A DNA stretch of 64,000 bases from Clostridia bacterium (GTDB lineage: Bacteria; Bacillota; Clostridia; Monoglobales; Monoglobaceae), in assembly GCA_017546165.1 (NCBI GenBank), contig JAFYXL010000001.1:21787-85786 (forward strand), given 5' to 3'. Below are positions 35,535 to 44,158 of the stretch, one piece after another. Both the position numbers and the translations under genes were made by a program. Each line of letters begins with the position of its first letter. Position 1 is the first letter of the stretch. A model generated the notes under the pieces. The model searched no databases and had not been told where the DNA came from. It saw only the letters and a program-made list of their open reading frames with translations.

Positions 35535-36902
35535 ATGGCATTTGAGAGTCTTGCGGATAAACTTCAAGGCACTTTTAAAAAGCTTCGTGGCAAGGGCAAG
35601 GTTTCGCAATCTGACCTTAAGGAAGCTATGCGTGAAGTAAAGCTTGCTCTTTTGGAGGCGGATGTTAACTTTAGGGTTGTTAAAAATTTTGTAAACAGCG
35701 TTTCAGAACGTGCTGCAGGTGCGGAGGTTATGGAGTCCCTTACCCCCGGTCAGCAGGTTATCAAGATAGTTAATGAGGAATTAATAAGCCTTATGGGGAC
35801 AGAGGAAAAAATCAAAATTTCCTCAAAGCCGCCAACGGTTATTATGATGTCAGGCCTTCAGGGCGCCGGCAAGACAACGACAGCTGCAAAGCTTGGAGGA
35901 CTTCTCAAAAAGCAGGGCAAACGACCACTGCTTTGTGCCTGTGACGTTTATCGTCCTGCCGCTGTAAAACAGCTACAAGTAGTGGGGTCACAGCTTGACC
36001 TTCCTGTATTTGCAATTGAGGGTTCAAAGGACCCTGTGGATATATCCAAAAAGGCATTGGAACACGCAAAGCAGCATTCAAATGATGTGCTTATCATTGA
36101 CACTGCGGGTCGTCTTCATATTGATGAGGAATTGATGCAGGAGCTTAAGAACATAAAAGATGCGGTTGACCCAACTGAAATTCTGCTTGTTGTTGATGCA
36201 ATGACAGGTCAGGATGCCGTCAATGTTGCAGAAAGCTTTAACAGCGAACTTGAAATTGACGGTGTTGTTCTTACTAAGCTTGATGGCGATACCCGTGGTG
36301 GTGCGGCGATTTCTGTCCGTGCAGTCACAGGAAAGCCAATTAAGTTTTGCGGTATGGGAGAGAAACTTTCAGACCTTGAGGTATTTCACCCAGAGCGTAT
36401 GGCATCACGTATCTTGGGTATGGGTGATGTGTTAAGCCTGATTGAAAAGGCTGAACAAGCCATTGACGAAAAAAAGGCAATGGAACTTGAACAAAAGATG
36501 CGTAGCAACACATTCACATATACAGACTTTTTAGACCAGATGGAACAAATGAAGAAAATGGGACCTATGGAACAGCTTCTTGGTATGATTCCCGGCGTTG
36601 ACCAGAAAGCACTTAAAAATGTGCAGATTGATGAAAAAAAGATGCTTCACACCGAGGCGATTATCAAGTCAATGACAGTGGGAGAAAGGGAAAACCGTGA
36701 CAAGATTATCCCAAAACGTCGTGAACGTATCGCAAAGGGTAGTGGCACAACAGTGGCAGAGGTCAATGCTCTCATCAAACAGTTTGAACAGATGCAAAAA
36801 ATGATGAAGATGATGACGGGCGGAGGTATGTCCAAGCAAATGAAACGTCTTGGCAAAATGGGCAAAATGGGTGGCTTTGGAAACATGAAGTTCCCCTTTT
36901 AA
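35535..36902 (+). CDS. ffh: Signal recognition particle protein Ffh
   Basis: 455 residues: N domain, G domain (GLQGAGKTTT, DTAGRL, TKLDGD) and a methionine-rich M domain ending in MKMMTGGGMSKQMKRLGKMGK, which binds SRP RNA and signal sequences. GTPase of co-translational membrane targeting. Confidence 0.98.
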   Translation: MAFESLADKLQGTFKKLRGKGKVSQSDLKEAMREVKLALLEADVNFRVVKNFVNSVSERAAGAEVMESLTPGQQVIKIVNEELISLMGTEEKIKISSKPPTVIMMSGLQGAGKTTTAAKLGGLLKKQGKRPLLCACDVYRPAAVKQLQVVGSQLDLPVFAIEGSKDPVDISKKALEHAKQHSNDVLIIDTAGRLHIDEELMQELKNIKDAVDPTEILLVVDAMTGQDAVNVAESFNSELEIDGVVLTKLDGDTRGGAAISVRAVTGKPIKFCGMGEKLSDLEVFHPERMASRILGMGDVLSLIEKAEQAIDEKKAMELEQKMRSNTFTYTDFLDQMEQMKKMGPMEQLLGMIPGVDQKALKNVQIDEKKMLHTEAIIKSMTVGERENRDKIIPKRRERIAKGSGTTVAEVNALIKQFEQMQKMMKMMTGGGMSKQMKRLGKMGKMGGFGNMKFPF

Positions 36903-36952
36903 CATATTAGAAAATTATTAAAACATATATATTTTTTTGGAGGTAACAAATT

Positions 36953-37195
36953 ATGGCAGTAAAAATTCGTTTAAGAAGAATGGGCGCAAAGAAGGCTCCT
37001 TACTATCGTGTAGTAGTAGCAGATTCAAGATACCCAAGAGATGGCAGATTCATTGAACAGGTTGGTACTTACAACCCAATGACAGAGCCTGCAACAGTTG
37101 ACTTTGATGCTGAAAAGGTAACAAAGTGGATTTCAAACGGTGCACAGCCAACAGACACAGTTAAGCGTCTTCTTAAGAACAAGGGCATTATCTAA
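36953..37195 (+). CDS. rpsP: Ribosomal protein bS16
   Basis: 80 residues, typical start [21 protein letters not shown]. Small-subunit assembly protein. A GGAGGTAAC site precedes it. The ffh-rpsP-khpA-rimM-trmD order is the conserved one. Confidence 0.98.
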   Translation: MAVKIRLRRMGAKKAPYYRVVVADSRYPRDGRFIEQVGTYNPMTEPATVDFDAEKVTKWISNGAQPTDTVKRLLKNKGII

Positions 37196-37224
37196 TTGAA
37201 CTTGTGTAATTAAGCAGAGAATTG

Positions 37225-37256
37225 GTTTATGTATGGGACAAGTCCCATACATAAAC
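37225..37256 (+). repeat. Perfect 15-bp inverted repeat between rpsP and khpA
   Basis: GTTTATGTATGGGAC / GTCCCATACATAAAC with a two-base centre. Followed only by a short T-run (AGTTTTAACTG), so it is more likely an attenuator, RNA-processing or stabilising stem than a full terminator. Confidence 0.7.
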
Positions 37257-37284
37257 AGTTTTAACTGCAGTTTGGAGGAACAAA

Positions 37285-37512
37285 ATGAAGGAACTTTTGG
37301 AATTTATTGCAAAATCAATGGTTTCTGAACCTGATGCTGTTTCTGTTGAGGAAAAGGCACAGGACAATGCGGTTGTTCTTACCCTTCATGTTGGTGAGAA
37401 TGATATGGGCAAGGTTATCGGCAAGCAGGGCAGAATTGCCAAGGCTATCCGTACTGTTGTCAAAGCCGCAGCAAGTCACGAAAACAAGAAAGTTACGGTT
37501 GATATTGTATAA
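37285..37512 (+). CDS. khpA: KH-domain RNA-binding protein KhpA
   Basis: 75 residues, single KH domain with GKVIGKQGRIAKAIRTVVKAAA (GxxG loop). RNA chaperone-like partner of KhpB/Jag, linked to cell-division and elongation control. Located between rpsP and rimM as usual. A TTTGGAGGAAC site precedes the start. Confidence 0.95.
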   Translation: MKELLEFIAKSMVSEPDAVSVEEKAQDNAVVLTLHVGENDMGKVIGKQGRIAKAIRTVVKAAASHENKKVTVDIV

Positions 37513-37523
37513 TAGCAAAACTA

Positions 37524-37592
37524 GGACTGTATCATCGGGAAGAACGGATATTTACCGCACCTTGCCCTTGTGGTGCAGTCTTAATTTTTTGG
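37524..37592 (+). other. Hairpin-forming spacer before rimM
   Basis: GGACTG (37524-37529) can pair with CAGTCT (37576-37581), and GCACC with GGTGC closer in; a TTAATTTTTT tract follows and includes part of the rimM ribosome site. It could be an attenuator or a weak terminator. No family recognised. Confidence 0.4.
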
Positions 37593-37601
37593 AGAAAAAT
37601 A

Positions 37602-38102
37602 ATGGAAAATAATTTACTTGAAATTGGACAAATAGTTAATACTCACGGCCTTCGGGGGGATGTAAAGGTTATGCCCTGGTGCGATGACCCTGCAATCTTC
37701 CACGAGCTTGCGTATGTTTTAATAGATGGTCAGGAATTTGAAATTGAAAAATCGGCAATTCACAAAAATATGGTACTTTTGAAACTTGAGGGTATCAACC
37801 ATATAAATGACGCCGAAAATTATCGAAATAAAGTTTTGTTTGTGCCCAGGGAGGAGCTTGGTGAACTTCCTGAGGGGACATATTATATTTGCGATTTAAT
37901 CGGATGCAGTGTGGAAACAGACCAAGGCAGATTTTTGGGCAAAATCTGTGATATAATAAAAACCGGCAGCAATGATGTCTATGTAGTAGAAGACGATTCG
38001 AAAAAGCAAACCCTTATTCCCGTTATTGAAGAATGTGTAAAATCGGTTGATGTGGAAAACAAGAAGGTAGTTATTTCGCCCTTAAAAGGATTGATAGATT
38101 AA
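37602..38102 (+). CDS. rimM: Ribosome maturation factor RimM
   Basis: 166 residues. N-terminal RimM beta-barrel (IGQIVNTHGLRGDVKVMPWCDDP) and C-terminal PRC domain. Assists 16S 3' domain and bS16/uS19 assembly. Its stop overlaps the trmD start (TAATG). Confidence 0.96.
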   Translation: MENNLLEIGQIVNTHGLRGDVKVMPWCDDPAIFHELAYVLIDGQEFEIEKSAIHKNMVLLKLEGINHINDAENYRNKVLFVPREELGELPEGTYYICDLIGCSVETDQGRFLGKICDIIKTGSNDVYVVEDDSKKQTLIPVIEECVKSVDVENKKVVISPLKGLID

Positions 38103-38845
38103 TGAAGATGAAGATAGATATACTCACTCTTTTTCCTGAAGTGATGGAGGCAACACTCAAATCAAGTATAATAGGTCGGGCTGAGGCAAAGGGGATACTT
38201 TCAATTAATTGTGTGCAAATACGTGATTTTGCTTTCAACAAGCACAGGCAGGTGGATGACTACCCTTACGGCGGTGGTATGGGAATGGTTATGCAGGCCG
38301 AACCCATATTTCAGGCATATAAGAGTGTGACGGAAGGATTAGATTACAAGCCTAAGACAATTTACTTATCACCTCAGGGCAAAACTTTTCGGCAGTCAAC
38401 GGCAAAACGTCTTTCCAAGGAGAAACATCTTGTTCTCATTTGCGGACATTATGAAGGTGTTGACCAGAGGGTCCTGGATGAAATTGTGGATATGGAAATT
38501 TCAATCGGTGACTTTGTACTTACGGGTGGCGAAATTGCTGCGATGGCTGTGGTTGATGCCACTGCAAGAATGATACCGGGGGTACTGTCATCGGAAATAT
38601 CCTTCTCGGAGGAGTCGCACTTTGATGGACTTCTTGAGTATCCGCAATATACAAGACCGGGGGTGTGGCACGACAGGGCGGTTCCTGAGGTGCTCCAAAA
38701 CGGAAATCACAAGCTGATTGAGGCCTGGAAGAGAAAAAGTGCAATTGAAAATACCTTCAAAAAACGTCGGGGGATGCTCCGGGGGGCAAAACTTACGGAT
38801 AAGGAAAAGGCGTTTATTGAGGAATTAAAACAAAAATACAAATAA
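38102..38845 (+). CDS. trmD: tRNA (guanine37-N1)-methyltransferase
   Basis: 247 residues, SPOUT trefoil-knot enzyme. Binding and catalytic segments LSPQGKTF, CGHYEGVDQR and FVLTGGE are intact. Makes m1G37, preventing +1 frameshifting. Either the first ATG or the one two codons later could be used. Confidence 0.97.
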   Translation: MKMKIDILTLFPEVMEATLKSSIIGRAEAKGILSINCVQIRDFAFNKHRQVDDYPYGGGMGMVMQAEPIFQAYKSVTEGLDYKPKTIYLSPQGKTFRQSTAKRLSKEKHLVLICGHYEGVDQRVLDEIVDMEISIGDFVLTGGEIAAMAVVDATARMIPGVLSSEISFSEESHFDGLLEYPQYTRPGVWHDRAVPEVLQNGNHKLIEAWKRKSAIENTFKKRRGMLRGAKLTDKEKAFIEELKQKYK

Positions 38846-38860
38846 AATGTCATATATTTA

Positions 38861-38888
38861 GAGAAAATCCTTGCGGATTTTCTCTTTG
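38861..38888 (+). terminator. Terminator after trmD
   Basis: GAGAAAATCC / GGATTTTCTC with a TTGC loop, then TTTGTG; a short T-tail. Confidence 0.8.
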
Positions 38889-38994
38889 TGTGCTATACTA
38901 ATGCTGAATAATTGTTTTTGTAAAAAAACACTAAAATTTCTAAATAATAAGAACTTGACATAACCAGATTTTATAAAAATGAGGAGGATTTGCT

Positions 38995-41208
38995 GTGAAA
39001 TGTATGGAATGCGGTGCTGATCTTTATGACGGCGTCAAAAAATGTCCTTATTGCAAAACACCTACAGAATACGGCACAGAAGAAAAATTCAAGGACTTTG
39101 ATTTTAAATATACAATATCATCACCTGAACAATTAAAAGCAATTCAGGATTCGGTTCACGAAGTTGCAAGACAAAAGGGACCGGGTTCGTCCAAAAAGGA
39201 AAGTACAAACAAGAATGGTGTTTTGCCGTTTAAGATAAAGAGAATCGAAAGAAAAACAGAAAAGGCGGTAGAAATACCCAGACGCAATGAGGCTATAGAT
39301 TCTGCTGAAAAGGCAAGACAAATGGCAAAAAGTGCATCACAACGCGCAGCTGAATTTGTACCGGAGGGACTTGCGAGATATACAATAAGAGGCATCGACA
39401 GCGTCGATACCAAACCCCAGAGTACAATTGAAAAGGTGGACGGCAATTCACTTGATGAATACAAGCGTGTTGCAAAGGCTCCTGAGAAAAAAGTTTCAAG
39501 ACGTCCTGAAAGAAGACGCCCTGAAAGAAGACGCACTACTAATAGAAAAAAGATGTCTTTGAATATAGACAAAAATATGCTTATTATGTCAGGCGCAGTA
39601 GTTGCTGTTTTGTTGGTGACTATACTGGGCATTTCAGCTATAATAAGTGGATTTTCAAAAAATGACGATGTTGTGGCATCATATACCTATGTTAAAGATA
39701 ATGGGCTTTATATGATTTACAAGGGCAAGACATCACAGATTTCACAGCAGGTTATCTGTGACAGTTATCTCAGATATGCAGAAGATGAGGAAACAGCAGT
39801 GTCACCGGAGAAAGCTGCAAAAAATGCGGGTATTGTGAGAGAGTCTAAAGACGGAAAGCTTACATACTTCTTTGAAAATTTTGATCCGGAAACCTCAAGT
39901 GGTACATTAAAGCTTGTAAGATCGGGCAAAGCAAAGAAGGTTGTTGAGATTTCGCAGGCTGTTCACAACTCACTGGTTTTATCTAAAGACGGAAGCGAGA
40001 TTCTCTATCTCCAGACAACGGACAAAAATGGGGATATGGGTGTTTTGTATTACTGGAACAAATCTTTGGACGAGCCTTTTAAAATAGCAACAGATATTGA
40101 CCACGGCACATTTGGCTTTGCCGGAGAGGAAGAATGGGTTGTATTTATCCAAAACTTCAATCGTGTAGATATGAAGGGCGACCTTTATGTAAAGAGTCTT
40201 AAGGAACTTAAAGAAGAAAAGGTAAAGATAGATACAGATGTGTGCAAAATTTACGGCACAAATCCAGGACAAGCGGCATACATTTATGCAAAGGACTATG
40301 ATGCAACAGATAAGTCATTTGATATTTATGCTATAAACAAAAAGGGAAGAACAATCCGGCTTGGCGAGCGTACTAATCGTGACCCATTTATGCAAAAAAC
40401 TAAGAACAGTATTTTTGTGTATGGTCTTGCTGAGGATGGCGGCAACAATCTTTATACTGTGGAAATTAATTCAGGCAAAAAAGAGAAGATTGCGTCAGGC
40501 GTAAGTAGTATTCTTATGCTTTCAAAGGATGAGAAAACCGTTATATATGACAAGGTTTACACAGGCAAGTTGGCAGACTACTACGCATACAACAAAGGCA
40601 AACAGCCACAGATGATAGCTCATAATGTAGTAGTTGATTATAACGCTGTTGCAGGAAAGCCTCAAATGGCGGTTGACAAGGAGACAACAAAAATTTTGTA
40701 CATTTCAGAATTTGAATCCTTTAAAGGTGGCGGAACTCTCAACCTCTGCACATACAAAAAAGGAAAAATTGTTTCAGAAGAACAAATTGCTGAGGATGTT
40801 TATGCTTTATACCAGGCTGCAGACGGCAAGTTTATTGTAGCAAAGGACTACAGCACTTCAAGAAAGATTTTTGACGTTTATCTCCTGGATGGCAACGAGC
40901 TTTCACTTATTAAAGAGGAAGTTTCACCTGAGATGTTTGAAGTATCAAAGGATGGAAAGTATATATACTGTATAACAGGTTTTGGTGTTGAAGGTAAGTA
41001 TGGAAACCTTGAGAAGATTAACCTCAAAGGTGAATCTGAGGCAGTTGTTGATGGTGTATTTGATTTTGAACTTACTACAGAGGATGATATCCTTATCTAC
41101 AAAAATCTTGATACCGAGAATGGTACCTTTGATTTAGGGTTAAGGAAGAGTGGAAAACGCAAAATCGGAGATATTGATACTGCAATAAACGAAATTATAG
41201 GTTATTAA
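38995..41208 (+). CDS. Zinc-ribbon, single-TM protein with large extracytoplasmic beta-rich domain
   Basis: 737 residues, function unknown. Starts at GTG (38995) after GAGGAGG. N-terminal zinc ribbon with two CxxC pairs (CMECG, CPYCKT), then a ~160-residue basic, low-complexity linker ending in a repeated RRPER block, one membrane segment (~197-218), and ~510 residues outside. The outer domain is a series of short beta-strand repeats (for example SKDGSEILYLQT, SKDEKTVIYDK, SKDGKYIYCIT) resembling TolB/WD-type propeller blades. Topology: ribbon in the cytoplasm, propeller outside. It has no operon partner upstream; nadD follows after 20 bases. Could be an envelope sensor or scaffold. Confidence 0.75.
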   Translation: MKCMECGADLYDGVKKCPYCKTPTEYGTEEKFKDFDFKYTISSPEQLKAIQDSVHEVARQKGPGSSKKESTNKNGVLPFKIKRIERKTEKAVEIPRRNEAIDSAEKARQMAKSASQRAAEFVPEGLARYTIRGIDSVDTKPQSTIEKVDGNSLDEYKRVAKAPEKKVSRRPERRRPERRRTTNRKKMSLNIDKNMLIMSGAVVAVLLVTILGISAIISGFSKNDDVVASYTYVKDNGLYMIYKGKTSQISQQVICDSYLRYAEDEETAVSPEKAAKNAGIVRESKDGKLTYFFENFDPETSSGTLKLVRSGKAKKVVEISQAVHNSLVLSKDGSEILYLQTTDKNGDMGVLYYWNKSLDEPFKIATDIDHGTFGFAGEEEWVVFIQNFNRVDMKGDLYVKSLKELKEEKVKIDTDVCKIYGTNPGQAAYIYAKDYDATDKSFDIYAINKKGRTIRLGERTNRDPFMQKTKNSIFVYGLAEDGGNNLYTVEINSGKKEKIASGVSSILMLSKDEKTVIYDKVYTGKLADYYAYNKGKQPQMIAHNVVVDYNAVAGKPQMAVDKETTKILYISEFESFKGGGTLNLCTYKKGKIVSEEQIAEDVYALYQAADGKFIVAKDYSTSRKIFDVYLLDGNELSLIKEEVSPEMFEVSKDGKYIYCITGFGVEGKYGNLEKINLKGESEAVVDGVFDFELTTEDDILIYKNLDTENGTFDLGLRKSGKRKIGDIDTAINEIIGY

Positions 41209-41228
41209 TTTTACCTTATGGAGGCAAA

Positions 41229-41840
41229 ATGCAAAGACTGGGAATTTTTGGAGGCACATTTAATCCTCCCCACAAGGGACATATATACATTGCAAAACAG
41301 GCGATAAGTCTTGCAGAACTTGATGAAATATTGTTTATTCCTTGCGGAAATCCCCCCCACAAAATGGTGGAGGGGAATGTGGAGGCGTCAAAGCGATTTG
41401 AGATGACCCGTCTTGCAATTAAGAATATTCCTAAATTTGAAATCTCTGATATTGAGTTAAAGGCGAATCAAAAAAGCTACACTGCAAAAACTCTTGAAAA
41501 ATTAAAGGAAATGTATCCTGATAAAACACTGTGTTTTGTGGTGGGGGGAGATTCTCTCAGGGATCTGGAGAGTTGGTATCATCCTGAAATTGTTTTCGCA
41601 CTTGCTGAGATTATTGCGGTGAGCCGCAAAGATGTAGATAGGGCAGAGGCGCAAACCAGAGCGGATTATTATCGCCAAAAGTATAATGCCAATGTGCGTC
41701 TTATAGAGGTTGATCCTATGGACATTTCTTCGTCAGAAATCCGTGACAGGATTAAAAAAGGTCAGGATGTTTCGGGTTTAATAGATGAGCAAGTTTTTGA
41801 CTTTATTAAAAAAAATGGAATTTATAAGGATAGCATTTGA
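41229..41840 (+). CDS. nadD: Nicotinate-nucleotide adenylyltransferase
   Basis: 203 residues. GGTFNPPHKGHIYIA (HxGH nucleotidyl-transfer motif) and SSEIRDRI near the end. Adenylates nicotinate mononucleotide; with nadE in this window it completes the last steps to NAD. Canonical neighbour yqeK follows. Confidence 0.97.
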   Translation: MQRLGIFGGTFNPPHKGHIYIAKQAISLAELDEILFIPCGNPPHKMVEGNVEASKRFEMTRLAIKNIPKFEISDIELKANQKSYTAKTLEKLKEMYPDKTLCFVVGGDSLRDLESWYHPEIVFALAEIIAVSRKDVDRAEAQTRADYYRQKYNANVRLIEVDPMDISSSEIRDRIKKGQDVSGLIDEQVFDFIKKNGIYKDSI

Positions 41841-41846
41841 AAAATT

Positions 41847-42437
41847 ATGCAGACTATTGATGAGATAACACAGTATCTTAAAAGAAATTTAAGTAAAGAA
41901 CGGTTCAATCACACAATAGGTGTGGCGGAAACAGCACAAAGCCTTGCTACGATGTGGGGGGAGGATAGCTCTCTTGCATTTCTTGCAGGGCTTGTCCACG
42001 ATTGCGCCAAGGAAGTGCCGGTGCAGGATGCGGTCATGAAATTGTCCGCAAGCGGATATGTTTTGGACGAGGTGGAGAAAAGTTCGCCTGCGCTTATTCA
42101 TGCGCCGCTGGGCGCTTTGCTGGCAAAGGAGATTTTTGGGATTAATGACCAAATTGTTCTTGATGCAATCAGATACCATACAACGGGCAGAACCAATATG
42201 TCGCTTCTTGAAAAAATAATTTATGTAGCAGATTTTATAGAACCAAACCGAAGATACCGGGAATCTAAAATTATAAGAGACCTTGCTTTTACTGATTTGG
42301 ACAAGGCAGTACTGGCTGAAGCGGATATGGTTATTAAATTTACAATAGATAAGGGAAGGTTAATCCATCCTGATACAGTCATCGCAAGAAATTATTACTT
42401 AAAATTAACAAAAGAGGGAAAAAGAAATGAGACTTAA
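41847..42437 (+). CDS. yqeK: YqeK-type HD hydrolase (diadenosine tetraphosphatase)
   Basis: 196 residues, HD domain: H in FNHTIGVAETA, HD in GLVHDCAKE, later H in IRYHTTGR and D in VADFIEP. The family hydrolyses Ap4A symmetrically to ADP. Overlaps the LCP gene by eleven bases. Confidence 0.93.
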   Translation: MQTIDEITQYLKRNLSKERFNHTIGVAETAQSLATMWGEDSSLAFLAGLVHDCAKEVPVQDAVMKLSASGYVLDEVEKSSPALIHAPLGALLAKEIFGINDQIVLDAIRYHTTGRTNMSLLEKIIYVADFIEPNRRYRESKIIRDLAFTDLDKAVLAEADMVIKFTIDKGRLIHPDTVIARNYYLKLTKEGKRNET

Positions 42438-43665
42438 ATCTCCGCTGAGACTTGCGGTTGCAATACTTATACTTCTTATGCTTATATATGTGGGACTTAG
42501 CGGGGCGATTTCAATTATCACAGACAAACCGATGAGCCTGAAGTTTTGGAATAGTGACCGTATTGAGGACGATAAAATACAGGATATCCTTGTAGCAGGA
42601 ACCGACGCAGAGGGGTATCGCACCGATTTGATACTGCTTTGCAGATATAATATGACTGATAATAGTGTGACTGCTCTTCAAATTCCAAGAGATACGAGGA
42701 TTGAGGAAACAACGAGAAACGACAAAAAAATAAATTCGTCATACAGTACTCCTGAAAGGGAACAGACTCTGTGCGATGAAGTCGAGATGTTGACAGGTAT
42801 AAGACCTGAACGGTATGTAATTGTCAGCTTCAAGGCATTCAGACAGCTTATTGATGCAATAGGCGGTGTTGAGGTAGATGTTCCTATTCGTATGTTTTAC
42901 AACGACCCGTTTCAAAATCTGTCCATTGACCTTTATCCGGGTAAGCAGGTGCTAAACGGCAGGCAGTCTGAGATGTTTATGAGATTCAGATACAATGATG
43001 ACGGCACCGGATATCCCAATGGTGATATTGATCGTATCGCCGCACAAAAGAAGTTTTACGAGGCCGCACTTGACAAACTGTTAAGCGGAGGGACCATTTT
43101 AAAAGTCCCCAAAATTCTGGGCATTATCACAGAAAACGTAAGAACAGACTTCACAGGCGAGGATATAATGAAGTACATAGGCAAAATTCCATCGTTTAAG
43201 ACGGAGAACATAAAAATTCTGACACTTCCTGGGGAGGGTGCATATGCTGACGATGGTGTTTCGTACTTTTTCCACGATGAAAACGAGACAAAACTCCTTT
43301 TGGATGAATACTTTTTCTCAATGGAGAAAAAGAGCAAGGTGGCAGAAAGAATTTCATCAAAAAACAAATTTGTAAAGGTGAAAATTGTGGATGCTACAGG
43401 CATTGACAATAAGCAAGCAGATGTCTTGAAGGTTGTTTCAGATATGCTCACTGACTACAAATTCAAGGTAGTGTCAACTGAAAAAACTGACCGTATCCAG
43501 GATCATTCAAAATTGATAAATCACAACAACAAAAATGCTGCTGAGATAGTAAAAGCAGTGTATGGTGGTGTTGACATAAAAGAGGGAATTGAAACCTTTG
43601 TTAAAAAAGAAGGCGAAAAAGTCCCGGATGTGACACTGGTTGTGGGCAGTGATTTTATGTTTTAA
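42427..43665 (+). CDS. LytR-CpsA-Psr family cell-wall ligase
   Basis: 412 residues: one N-terminal membrane segment, then the LCP domain (AGTDAEGYRTDLILLC, QIPRDTRIEE, SYSTPE, DAIGGVEVDVP, RFRYNDDGTGYPNGDIDR) and a C-terminal LytR_C-like region. LCP enzymes attach anionic polymers to peptidoglycan from undecaprenyl carriers. The arginines and aspartates of the pyrophosphate site are present. Confidence 0.92.
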   Translation: MRLKSPLRLAVAILILLMLIYVGLSGAISIITDKPMSLKFWNSDRIEDDKIQDILVAGTDAEGYRTDLILLCRYNMTDNSVTALQIPRDTRIEETTRNDKKINSSYSTPEREQTLCDEVEMLTGIRPERYVIVSFKAFRQLIDAIGGVEVDVPIRMFYNDPFQNLSIDLYPGKQVLNGRQSEMFMRFRYNDDGTGYPNGDIDRIAAQKKFYEAALDKLLSGGTILKVPKILGIITENVRTDFTGEDIMKYIGKIPSFKTENIKILTLPGEGAYADDGVSYFFHDENETKLLLDEYFFSMEKKSKVAERISSKNKFVKVKIVDATGIDNKQADVLKVVSDMLTDYKFKVVSTEKTDRIQDHSKLINHNNKNAAEIVKAVYGGVDIKEGIETFVKKEGEKVPDVTLVVGSDFMF

Positions 43666-43683
43666 AGGAGAATAGGAGAATAT

Positions 43684-44043
43684 ATGAGTTGCGAAAATAA
43701 TATGGTAAACATAGCGGTAAAAGCCGCAGATGCAAAGCTTGGCACGGATATACAAGTACTTGATGTAAGAGAACTTACAACCCTTACAAGCTACTTTGTG
43801 ATTGCCACAGGCGGATCAAATTCAAATGTTCAAGCGATTTGTGATCACGTAGAGGATAAGATGGCTGAGGGCGGATTTAAAATGCTTAATAAAGAGGGCT
43901 ATAACAATGCTGAGTGGATATTACTTGGCTATGATGATGTGATTGTTCACATTTTCCAGCGCGAACCAAGAGAGTTTTACAAGCTTGAACATATCTGGAA
44001 GGATGCCAAGATTGTTGACATTGAGGATTTACTGGTGAAATAG
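43684..44043 (+). CDS. rsfS: Ribosome silencing factor RsfS
   Basis: 119 residues, Iojap/RsfS family (DVRELTTLTSYFVIATGGSN, WILLGYDDVIVHIFQREPREFYKLEHIW). Binds uL14 and blocks subunit joining in starvation. AGGAGA precedes the start. Follows nadD-yqeK-LCP as usual. Confidence 0.97.
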   Translation: MSCENNMVNIAVKAADAKLGTDIQVLDVRELTTLTSYFVIATGGSNSNVQAICDHVEDKMAEGGFKMLNKEGYNNAEWILLGYDDVIVHIFQREPREFYKLEHIWKDAKIVDIEDLLVK

Positions 44044-44079
44044 ATTTTGTATATTAATTGATTAATGCGAATTTTCATT

Positions 44080-44144
44080 ATACGCCTTATCAGCCCGCGA
44101 TAGGAATTGCGTATAGTTTTAACAGATATTTGTGGGCAGAAAGG
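44080..44144 (+). promoter_or_regulatory. Candidate pseudoknot leader RNA, copy 3 (before leuS)
   Basis: Outer stem ATACGC/GCGTAT (44080-44085 with 44109-44114), inner stem CTTATC/GATAGG (44086-44091 with 44099-44104, one G-U), loop AGCCCGC, with GCCCGC pairing to GTGGGC at 44132-44137 (one G-U). AGAAAGG, the leuS ribosome site, follows directly. No T-box is present here. Confidence 0.7.
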
Positions 44145-44158
44145 CTATGAAAACTAAT

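Noticed and set aside
39484..39537. Tandem DNA repeat at the RRPER-coding segment
   Set aside because: A short in-frame duplication inside a low-complexity linker; not a mobile element or CRISPR.
44044..44158. T-box leader before leuS
   Set aside because: No T-box consensus, specifier stem or antiterminator could be found in the short gap.
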